DNA of 11,753 nucleotides, from contig JBEQBT010000091.1 of assembly GCA_041639705.1 (NCBI GenBank), positions 1 to 11,753 on the forward strand, given 5' to 3'. Shown one piece after another: positions 5,975 to 11,753 of this stretch (the first letter of the stretch is position 1; each line of letters starts with the position of its first letter). This DNA comes from JARDZI01 sp041639705. GTDB taxonomy: Bacteria; Bacillota; Clostridia; Clostridiales; Caloramatoraceae. Position numbers and translations under genes: made by a program. A model generated the notes under the pieces. The model did not search any database. It saw only the letters and a program-made list of their open reading frames with translations, and was not told the origin of the DNA.

Positions 5975-7369
5975 ATGTTACAAAAAAAATTAATATCTGG
6001 TTTTCTGGTTCTATTTTTTATTATTGGCACCTACAATAATATTCTAGCTGGAACAAATAGGTATGTATATGCTCAAAACACTACTGAATCTATTAATAAA
6101 AGTAATACAGTTATGCCAAGAGATATTGTAAATGCTTTGGAGAAATCATATTCATTGGATAGTGATACAATTTCTAGTGATAAGACAAGTAATGATGTTT
6201 TAGCAACAGTAGAATTACAAAGATCTCTTTCAATTAGTATACCTAAAATTGATATAAGCAAAGTACACGATACAAATCCATTAGAACAATTACAAATTGA
6301 TAATCTTATTAAGCATGGTTACAGCAAGGAACAAATCCTAACGTTAGATGCAGGTGATTATTATGAAATTGAAAAAACTTGGAAGATACCATCCGAAGCA
6401 ATTTCTAATATTATGTTGTTTTTCCCAGATGTTGATATATCTGTAATCAGCGAATGGACTTGGGAAGATTATTTTGCTTATTCAAAATCTGCAGATGCAA
6501 TATCTAATGTCTACGCACCAACAAAGGAACAGGAAGTAGCTCTTAACGCTAGAAATATTACTTTAAGCGATGCACGAATGCTTTTGAAAGATTTTCAAAC
6601 ATATGATAATTTATTATCTCAAAATGATGACACTATAAAAGCGTACATAGAGAGTTATTATAAGTTTACTATTGATAATATTAAGCAACTTGCACAAATT
6701 AGCGAACAAAGAAGTGCTACAATAAACTACTTAAATAGTTATCTAGAGGGTACAACCCTTTCATCAGTACCCCCAGTTGATTTGCAGGGTACTACTTATA
6801 GATATGTAAATTTTGAAGGATATCAAGCTGATTGGTTTCATGTTGACTCAATGTCATGGGATGCAACTACGAGAAGTGCTCAAAAGGCAGCAGTTCTAAA
6901 AGGTTACAACAAATTATATAATAAAACTGGCACGACATTTACATGTACTAACTTGTGGGGAACATGGTCTAGTAGCCAAAATGGAGCCCATGAAGGAATC
7001 GATTATGCATACGGAACAAACCCAACTATATATTCAATTTCTAGTGGAACTATATACTATTATAGTGCTACATCAACCGCAGGAATATTAGGAATTTATG
7101 ATGGCACAAACACAAATTTCTATTATCATATGAATACTATAAATATAAGATCAAATGGTGCACTTTTAGGTACAGTGTTAAATCCAAGCCCAGAAATCAA
7201 AGTTGGTTCCGGAGACTCAGTTGGTACGCAAGGTATGAAAGGTAATGCTTCAGGAAATCATGTGCATTATGAGGTTGATTCAGGTAGGAGAACATCTGGA
7301 TATGGTGAAAGCGATAATACTTTAAGTTCTGCAAATCCCTACACTAGTATTACAACTTTTATCAAATAA
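5975..7369 (+). CDS. Secreted M23 (LytM-type) metallopeptidase
   Basis: The 464-aa product has a signal peptide cut near ILA/G (25) or VYA/Q (33). The C-terminal domain, about 330-460, is a peptidase family M23 zinc fold of the kind that cuts cross-bridge or stem peptides of peptidoglycan. Zinc ligands H339 and D343 (HEGID) and H431, with H429 in the HVH motif (GNHVHYEV), are all present, plus H385 in YYHMN. It should be active. The middle (about 100-245) is helical with a motif GYSKEQILTL and a later ITLSDARMLLKDFQTYDNLL, probably a targeting or pro-region; I do not recognise it. AAGGAG precedes the ATG. No cell-wall-binding repeat is seen. It stands alone on its strand, so either self-wall remodelling or attack on competitors is possible. 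Confidence 0.9.
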   Translation: MLQKKLISGFLVLFFIIGTYNNILAGTNRYVYAQNTTESINKSNTVMPRDIVNALEKSYSLDSDTISSDKTSNDVLATVELQRSLSISIPKIDISKVHDTNPLEQLQIDNLIKHGYSKEQILTLDAGDYYEIEKTWKIPSEAISNIMLFFPDVDISVISEWTWEDYFAYSKSADAISNVYAPTKEQEVALNARNITLSDARMLLKDFQTYDNLLSQNDDTIKAYIESYYKFTIDNIKQLAQISEQRSATINYLNSYLEGTTLSSVPPVDLQGTTYRYVNFEGYQADWFHVDSMSWDATTRSAQKAAVLKGYNKLYNKTGTTFTCTNLWGTWSSSQNGAHEGIDYAYGTNPTIYSISSGTIYYYSATSTAGILGIYDGTNTNFYYHMNTINIRSNGALLGTVLNPSPEIKVGSGDSVGTQGMKGNASGNHVHYEVDSGRRTSGYGESDNTLSSANPYTSITTFIK

Positions 7370-7560
7370 ATATTAATATAACAATAATTACAACCCAATT
7401 ACATTTATCAATTTTTTATTCCATAAAGTAATAATAAAGAATGTAGCAAAACGTATATCAATCTGTTAAAAATTCAATTAATATATTGATATACTTTCAA
7501 AATTTTTATAAGTCGTACATCAACATAAGCTTTATCTAGCCTTGTTTATGTTTATCTGTA

Positions 7561-7589
7561 GTAGATTTATTTCATTGAAATAAGTCTAC
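7561..7589 (+). terminator. Hairpin between the peptidase and lipoprotein genes
   Basis: Arms GTAGATTTATTTC (7561-7573) and GAAATAAGTCTAC (7577-7589) pair over 13 bp with one G-U and a 3-nt loop, followed by TATTTC. It is 190 nt past the peptidase stop and 60 nt before the next gene. It may end the peptidase transcript or act in the leader of the lipoprotein gene. The rest of 7370-7649 is AT-rich with nothing else recognised. Confidence 0.45.
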
Positions 7590-7649
7590 TATTTCAATAA
7601 GTTCAACATCAATGAATAGCATACAAATTATTAGTGAGGTGTTAACAAT

Positions 7650-8792
7650 ATGAAAAGATTTTTGCCAACTTTTTTATTATTTATTGTACTTTTTGTTGGT
7701 TGTAGCAAAACTCTTGAGCTCCAGAAAACAACACAACCAGATAAGCACAATCAAATTAATAATACATATTCACCTGATAAAGGATTTGTAATAGAGCATA
7801 GGATAGGTTCTGATTTAATTGATAAATCCTCCAGTTATATTACTGAAAAATTTAACGGGATTGAGGGGAGAAATTGGATACCATTATTTTTCCTTGATAA
7901 TGAGAATTTTCTTTATCAAACCCATGGACCAATGGGTGGAAATAGTTGGTTATATAAGTATAATATTAAAAATAAAAAATCAGATAAATTATTTCCACTA
8001 GATGGATATGTTCAACCTTTTAGTATTCAGGATTCTGAGAATTTTACTATCTCTGATAATATTAGGATGTTAACGGTAAAGAATAACAATATTAGCAAAC
8101 AGATTTTATTTCAAGACTGGAAAGAACAACATAGTGAATATAAATCCTATGAAATTGCTGGTAATCCTGATAATCAAAAACTATTTATTTTTAACACCAC
8201 AAAAAATAGTATTTTAACAGATATAAACTTGGCAAATACTATAGAATTGCCCTTTAAGGGAGTATATAGAGCAAGCTGGATAGATAACAACAACTTAGTT
8301 ATAGGTGCTTTTGATAATGTTAAAGAACTATCAGGCAGCGCAATAATTACATATAATATTCAAACTAAGAGCACGACCAAAACTTATCTTAGTGATAATG
8401 AAGTATTTGTTGATCCCTATCGCATGAATAATAATTATGTAAGATTTACACCTATTAATAATAATAAAATTGTATCAGGGAATATTGGAATAGTGGATTC
8501 AAAGAATAATAAACTAATATTCTTTAAATTAGATAACGTGGTAGATCTGGAATTAAAGCTTGATTATAAATGGGTTCTATCTATCAATACCGAAAAGCCG
8601 GTAGATTTTAACCTTTGGTATGGAACAACAGACGGATTCGTTCGTTTATCTGTTTATGATGTTAATGAGGGCACTTACATTATAAGAGATAATAAAATGT
8701 CCAGACCCAATGGAGGTATGATAATTTCCCCAGATGGAAAGACAATTATATATTTGGCAATAGATACAATATATATTAACTACGAAAAATAG
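7650..8792 (+). CDS. Surface lipoprotein with propeller-like repeats
   Basis: The 380-aa product has a lipoprotein signal ending LFVGC, so Cys18 would carry lipid and tether it to the outer face of the membrane. After a short polar linker it contains a series of four-strand-like blocks typical of TolB/WD40-like beta propellers: ENFLYQTHGP and WLYKYNIKNKKSDKLFPLDG, later YRASWIDNNNLVIGAFDN, IITYNIQTKSTTKTYLSDNE, and a last blade MIISPDGKTIIYLA. No enzyme motif is seen; such domains usually bind proteins or ligands. GAGGTG lies 8 nt upstream of the ATG. It may be its own transcription unit, since a hairpin separates it from the peptidase gene. The convergent gmt operon ends 125 bp away with no strong terminator between. 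Confidence 0.8.
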   Translation: MKRFLPTFLLFIVLFVGCSKTLELQKTTQPDKHNQINNTYSPDKGFVIEHRIGSDLIDKSSSYITEKFNGIEGRNWIPLFFLDNENFLYQTHGPMGGNSWLYKYNIKNKKSDKLFPLDGYVQPFSIQDSENFTISDNIRMLTVKNNNISKQILFQDWKEQHSEYKSYEIAGNPDNQKLFIFNTTKNSILTDINLANTIELPFKGVYRASWIDNNNLVIGAFDNVKELSGSAIITYNIQTKSTTKTYLSDNEVFVDPYRMNNNYVRFTPINNNKIVSGNIGIVDSKNNKLIFFKLDNVVDLELKLDYKWVLSINTEKPVDFNLWYGTTDGFVRLSVYDVNEGTYIIRDNKMSRPNGGMIISPDGKTIIYLAIDTIYINYEK

Positions 8793-8917
8793 TATAAGAA
8801 TGCTATTGATGGTCTCTTAAGTCCCTTAATTGTTTTGGACAAAGAACGAAACAACTAATAATTAAATTATAGCAGTTTAAATATCTCTGTTATATAAATT
8901 TTAAGCCATGATTTTAA

Positions 8918-9079
8918 TTAAAATTCAATCCAACTTAAGTATATTAATTTATTGCCAACCCCACCAGGGGCATATCGGTTTTCTACCATGGTTTTATACT
9001 TGTTAACGGCTTCTTCATCGTCTATAATAGTCTCCAAAACCTTTATTTTGCTATTATCAATCATTACTATTGTCCACAT
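8918..9079 (-). CDS. 53-aa protein, last gene of the recombination operon
   Basis: The frame begins MWTIVMIDNSKIKVLETIID and ends NKLIYLSWIEF, with an acidic helix EEAVNKYKTMVENRY in the middle. Only 13 nt separate it from the stop of the GmtZ/X-like gene, and AAGGG precedes the ATG by 9 nt, so it is likely translated from the same mRNA. The strand-helix-strand composition looks like a folded small domain. No family was recognised. It might assist recombination (a small directionality factor) or be the first cargo gene; the acidic character argues against simple DNA binding. Confidence 0.6.
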   Translation of the reverse strand: MWTIVMIDNSKIKVLETIIDDEEAVNKYKTMVENRYAPGGVGNKLIYLSWIEF

Positions 9080-9092
9080 AAAATCAATCCCT

Positions 9093-10103
9093 TCATTTGT
9101 CTTCTAAACAGGTAGAGAGGACTTTCTTAATTGCTGTGACATACCCTGCTTTGTAAATAGAATGTTCTTTATACTTGATTCTACCTTGGCCATCGGTTGT
9201 CCAACCTTGCTCTTTAAGAAATTCATCGGAGATTGCATGTTGTAATGCGGTAATTTCCGAGGGAAGGAGATTACTCATTAGCGGAAGTATCTCCACATTC
9301 GCACTGCTATTTAGTATAGGTCGAGTATGGGTTCTCATATCAATTGTAATTGTTGTTTGCCTCTTAAGTAATGAATTTTCCCCCTTTAGTTTGCGGTTTT
9401 CAGCTAAAACAACACCAACTAATGCACGAATAGTCGGGTCAGTTATACCCTCAAGTATCTCTTCTGATATAGCACTTTCTTGTTTTGCTTTTGGCTTTTT
9501 CGTAACACCATCAACATAACTTGCCCAACATTGCATTAATGCCCTATAATCTGCACCTTCCTTATTCCGAATGGTTTGTTCAGATGGACCTTTTACTTTC
9601 GCTAATAAACGCCCTATTGTTGGGATGGAAAAATCCTTACTGCCACGCTCATACTTTGGTACAACCTTAATTCCATCATCATTCTCAACCGAAAAATAAT
9701 TATCAAGTACCCAATTCAAGAAATTATTAACGTAGCGAAGAATCCTTTTAACATCATGACTTGTTTTCAATTGGCTTAAGCAAGTATGATAAAACGATTC
9801 TATAATATAATCTCGCCTTAAGAACTGTGCAGGAATTTTACTCGTATTTTTTTCGTGAATATAGTCATATAAGAATTTTTTCACCGCATTCAAAGCTGAG
9901 CATTTTCCTCTTTTGATAGGTTTTAACCATTCCTCTGCCAATGAGCGCCATTGTTCAAGGTCGGGATTTATTTCTGTCATCCAACTTAAGGTTACATCAG
10001 TCTTTTGTCCAAGTTTGGGAATTCCTTTTCGCCTACCATTTTTATTTCTCCTTCCTTTGAATCCAGTATTTTTGCTTTTTGCATTCTTGATTAAACCATA
10101 CAT
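9093..10103 (-). CDS. GmtX-like protein with a GmtZ-like N-terminal segment
   Basis: The 336-aa frame is a chimera of two GMT partner proteins. Residues about 41-148 (WMTEINPDLEQWRSLAEEWL, ALNAVKKFLYDYI, FLRRDYI, NNFLNWVLDNYF, then DDGIKVVPK) resemble the N-terminus of GmtZ (VPA1269 family), normally a protein several times longer. Residues 151-333 resemble a nearly full GmtX: YERGSKDFSIPTIGRL, GPSEQTIRNKEGADYRALM, LAENRKLKGENSLLKRQ (coiled coil), EQGWTTDGQGRI and YKAGYVTAIKKVL. The switch lies near 9656. It probably arose by deletion between gmtZ and gmtX, or is a real fusion. It likely works with the GmtY-like recombinase. The start is uncertain: the ATG at 10103 overlaps gmtY by 62 bp and lacks a good ribosome binding site, while the well-placed ATG at 10039 is in another frame. 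The next in-frame ATG (residue 42) also lacks a site. Family names are from memory. Confidence 0.75.
   Translation of the reverse strand: MYGLIKNAKSKNTGFKGRRNKNGRRKGIPKLGQKTDVTLSWMTEINPDLEQWRSLAEEWLKPIKRGKCSALNAVKKFLYDYIHEKNTSKIPAQFLRRDYIIESFYHTCLSQLKTSHDVKRILRYVNNFLNWVLDNYFSVENDDGIKVVPKYERGSKDFSIPTIGRLLAKVKGPSEQTIRNKEGADYRALMQCWASYVDGVTKKPKAKQESAISEEILEGITDPTIRALVGVVLAENRKLKGENSLLKRQTTITIDMRTHTRPILNSSANVEILPLMSNLLPSEITALQHAISDEFLKEQGWTTDGQGRIKYKEHSIYKAGYVTAIKKVLSTCLEDK
10013..10055 (-). promoter_or_regulatory. Ribosome binding site and ATG in the wrong frame, followed by a slippery heptamer
   Basis: GGAAGGAG (10055-10048) lies 8 nt before an ATG (10039-10037) that starts 2 nt after the gmtY stop, ideal coupling. 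That frame reads MVGEKEFPNLDKRLM and stops at 9992. Its codons 8-9 fall on C CCA AAC (10019-10013), a heptamer of the X XXY YYZ type. A -1 slip there enters the long frame at CTT (10013), giving a product of about 315 aa. Either programmed frameshifting or a one-base indel could explain this. Confidence 0.4.
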
Positions 10104-11523
10104 CCAGGTCTACACTCATAGGAAGTAATTCACCATTTTCCAATACCTTACTTGCTTTACCAAGTTCATTTGTTACTCGGACTATTGTTGGCTCTGTATA
10201 CACATCCTGTGAATATTCTGATTTATGGTGCATCCCTGCTTTAATAACTTGGCGGTCTATATTCGAATTACTTACACGTTGCCCATAAGCATGTCGATGT
10301 CCATGTTCAGTAGTGCCAAACATTTTCCCTACTGTAAGCCCAATTTTTTGTACTGCTCTGGCATGTGACTGTCGAAATGATGCAATGGTGTACATTTCAC
10401 CTTTATATTTGTCATCTAATGATACAAAAAGGAATGGGTGTGTATCAGGAATTTTCTCATGAATCCGTTGAGCCATATACATCTTCCATACTTGCATAAA
10501 AAGGTAGCCCCATTGACGAGGAAACCAATGAACTTGCATATAATTTTGCTGTGCATTCGACATCTTAGGATTTTTCCATCCTGCATGCCGAAGTCCTGTA
10601 CACTTGTTACGAGGTGATATACCATATTTTATGTGTAGGTATGCATCACGATTAGTCAAAAACCTACCATCTGGCATCTTGAAGTCTTTTGGGGCGCTGC
10701 CATCAACTGGATGATAGACACGCACAAGAGCAAGTTGTGGGTCAAATGGGTCTGGCATTACGTCATGAACCCAAATATGAAATGGTTCACACTCTCTTAA
10801 CCCTCCACCATGCATTAATATAGTTATCGCAATATCACGCCAGTTATATTTATCAAGGAGATTAAGGCTATTCTTTCTATCTGTTTTTTTAAAACCTTCC
10901 CAAAATAAGTCATGTATCCTATCTTCAGGAAAAGCTTTAACACCACCAAAGTCACCCGAAGGTACTTGTCTTTTCTTTACATTCCGAACCTTTTTTGCAG
11001 TTTCTGATATCTTTAATGAGCTATCCAAGTGTCCCAGAAAAGAGCGATAACTCTTATTGATTAATGCCATCCAATTTAACCTTTCTTCATATTTAGTAGC
11101 ATCTCTCCAGGGATTAAGCTGTACTGCTCCATATTCTTTATGAATCCAATCTGAGAATTCACTTAAAGCAAACAATAAAGCATGTGCTGTAATAGTACGT
11201 TTTGGCAACCAATAAAGACCACTTGGGTCATAACCATCTTCATTAATAGTTCCTGAATAGATTGCATTAGTAAAAGACTCAAAAAAAACCTTTGGATTCG
11301 GAAAACAGTTATGATTAGCATCTATATAGTCCAGTAACAGTCCAACAACCTGTATGAGCTTACTATGCCATGTATTACTCATTACCTGATTTTTAATAAG
11401 GTATTCATGAAGTAGCCATAAGGGGGTGATTCTATCATTCTGTTCAATTAATAAAACAGGTATTTCTATGTTCATTCCTGTATTGTCTCGGATAGTTTTG
11501 GATAAAATTTTTACATGTATCAT
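10042..11523 (-). CDS. gmtY: GmtY-like tyrosine recombinase (site-specific integrase)
   Basis: The 493-aa protein is a tyrosine recombinase that would cut and rejoin DNA at the element ends through a 3'-phosphotyrosine. The N-terminal half (about 1-200) is the DNA-binding region, with SNTWHSKLIQVVGLLLDYID and an internal LPKRTITAH. The catalytic half has R243 in MHGGGLRECEP (box I), H407 and R410 in HGHRHAYG (box II) and H433 in MHHKSEYSQDVYTEP, with Tyr442 exactly nine residues later as nucleophile. All catalytic positions are intact. The length and the LREcEPf.iwv.Dv stretch fit GmtY rather than phage integrases or XerC/D. AAGGTGG lies 6 nt before the ATG. It heads an operon with the GmtZ/X-like and 53-aa genes and begins 53 bp from the right direct repeat, which may overlap its control region. 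Family assignment is from memory; recombinase identity is secure. Confidence 0.88.
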   Translation of the reverse strand: MIHVKILSKTIRDNTGMNIEIPVLLIEQNDRITPLWLLHEYLIKNQVMSNTWHSKLIQVVGLLLDYIDANHNCFPNPKVFFESFTNAIYSGTINEDGYDPSGLYWLPKRTITAHALLFALSEFSDWIHKEYGAVQLNPWRDATKYEERLNWMALINKSYRSFLGHLDSSLKISETAKKVRNVKKRQVPSGDFGGVKAFPEDRIHDLFWEGFKKTDRKNSLNLLDKYNWRDIAITILMHGGGLRECEPFHIWVHDVMPDPFDPQLALVRVYHPVDGSAPKDFKMPDGRFLTNRDAYLHIKYGISPRNKCTGLRHAGWKNPKMSNAQQNYMQVHWFPRQWGYLFMQVWKMYMAQRIHEKIPDTHPFLFVSLDDKYKGEMYTIASFRQSHARAVQKIGLTVGKMFGTTEHGHRHAYGQRVSNSNIDRQVIKAGMHHKSEYSQDVYTEPTIVRVTNELGKASKVLENGELLPMSVDLDVWFNQECKKQKYWIQRKEK

Positions 11524-11575
11524 GAAATACCACCTTCAACTTTAATTATTTATATCCTTTCTATTATTCATTACA

Positions 11576-11625
11576 TCAATAGTCCTTCCCAAAAATTGTA
11601 TTTGGTGTACCTTTTACTATATATC
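11576..11625 (+). repeat. Right 50-bp direct repeat, candidate attachment site
   Basis: Same orientation as 876-925, 46 of 50 bases identical and ungapped. The right arm reads TATTTGGTG and the left arm TCCCAAAAA, so the perfect palindrome of the left copy is damaged here; three of the four differences fall in the arms and one in the 3-nt centre. It lies upstream of gmtY, the usual place for the attachment site nearest an integrase gene. Confidence 0.65.
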
Positions 11626-11660
11626 ACATATTTCGCCTAACTAAATTTACCAACTGGGCA

Positions 11661-11698
11661 TTTTAATGCATTAAAAGAAAATAATTACCAAATATTTA
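11661..11698. repeat. 16-bp palindrome and a copy of the repeat half-site
   Basis: TTTTAATGCATTAAAA (11661-11676) is a perfect palindrome. Just beyond it TTACCAAATAT (11685-11695) matches 886-896 of the left repeat exactly. Both lie outside the right repeat and may be accessory recombinase sites, part of a neighbouring element, or chance in AT-rich DNA. No gene is seen in 11626-11753; a minus-strand frame entering from the edge ends VLYIDDIRHKVKKSFL with TAA at 11696-11698 and is too short to judge. Confidence 0.4.
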
Positions 11699-11753
11699 CA
11701 AAAAGGATTTTTTAACTTTATGTCGAATATCATCTATATACAATACTTTAAGG

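Larger units (their letters stand above)
876..11625. mobile_element. Putative GMT-like integrative element bounded by 50-bp direct repeats
   Basis: The two outermost repeats are direct copies, 46 of 50 bases identical. A tyrosine recombinase gene starts 53 bp inside the right one. Between them are the recombination operon (8918-11523), mixed cargo on both strands, an IS21 fragment and several broken genes, a composition typical of an island. The recombinase and its partner resemble GmtY and GmtZ/GmtX of the gamma-mobile-trio islands, which place these genes near one end and carry defence or toxin cargo next to them. The limits are inferred from the repeats alone. The element might instead be larger, or the repeats might be regulatory sequences. 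No host gene is visible at either junction, so the target site is unknown. Confidence 0.55.

Noticed and set aside
7819..8001. 60-codon plus-strand frame inside the lipoprotein gene
   Set aside because: Out-of-frame shadow of the propeller-like protein.
9175..9519. 114-codon plus-strand frame opposite the GmtX-like region
   Set aside because: It is antisense to a well-supported protein, has no ribosome binding site, and its product shows only the composition expected of a shadow frame.
10416..10625. 69-codon minus-strand frame inside gmtY
   Set aside because: It overlaps the recombinase in another frame, within a region whose protein is clearly conserved in character; no start signal.
1..11753. 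CRISPR array, tRNA or rRNA genes
   Set aside because: No regularly spaced repeats, no cloverleaf with TTCRANNY loop and no rRNA-like conserved blocks were seen. Short AT-rich repeats are scattered and unevenly spaced.
11696..11753. C-terminal end of a gene entering from the right edge, minus strand
   Set aside because: Only 18 codons before a TAA; it reads plausibly (VLYIDDIRHKVKKSFL) but is too short to support a gene.

Overview
The window is AT-rich DNA from a low-GC Gram-positive bacterium (Bacillota; Clostridia-like or Paenibacillus/Bacillus-like cannot be separated from sequence alone). The evidence is strong GGAGG-type ribosome binding sites, Gram-positive signal peptides, a lipobox lipoprotein, a LytM/M23 peptidase and an IS21-type insertion sequence fragment. 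No core housekeeping gene is present; this is accessory DNA rich in short, broken and exported-protein genes.

The main result is a probable integrative element spanning about 876-11625. It is bounded by two 50-bp direct repeats (876-925 and 11576-11625; 46 of 50 bases identical, exactly 10,700 bp apart) that look like attachment sites of a tyrosine recombinase. Just inside the right repeat, reading leftwards, is a recombination operon. It encodes a 493-aa tyrosine recombinase resembling GmtY of the gamma-mobile-trio (GMT) islands. Next comes a 336-aa protein that looks like the N-terminal part of GmtZ joined to a full GmtX, then a 53-aa protein. GMT islands are described from Gammaproteobacteria, so a compact two-gene version with a Z-X chimera in a Gram-positive background is unusual. 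These family names come from memory of the family sequences, not from a search.

The cargo (926-8917) is a string of singletons on both strands. In order: decayed gene ends and hairpins (945-1784); a four-helix membrane protein (1785-2213); a secreted toxin-44-like protein cut off by an IS21 remnant (2256-3194); a secreted beta-rich protein (3396-3986) divergent from a membrane-anchored small beta protein (4126-4530); a hairpin-rich non-coding stretch (4531-5119); a GNAT acetyltransferase pseudogene with several frameshifts (5120-5540); a secreted M23 metallopeptidase with an unfamiliar N-terminal half (5975-7369); and a propeller-like lipoprotein (7650-8792). Almost all intact cargo is exported or membrane-bound, which fits envelope-directed competition or defence more than metabolism. 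That role is inferred.

Left of the left repeat is a secreted beta-rich protein gene (35-664), possibly distantly related to the one at 3396-3986, followed by the start of another gene running off the left edge. Right of the right repeat there is only a 16-bp palindrome, an 11-bp copy of the repeat half-site and no convincing gene.

The start of the GmtZ/X-like gene is ambiguous. The best ribosome binding site and ATG directly follow gmtY but lie in the wrong frame, and a -1-type slippery heptamer (CCCAAAC) sits where a -1 shift would join the two frames.
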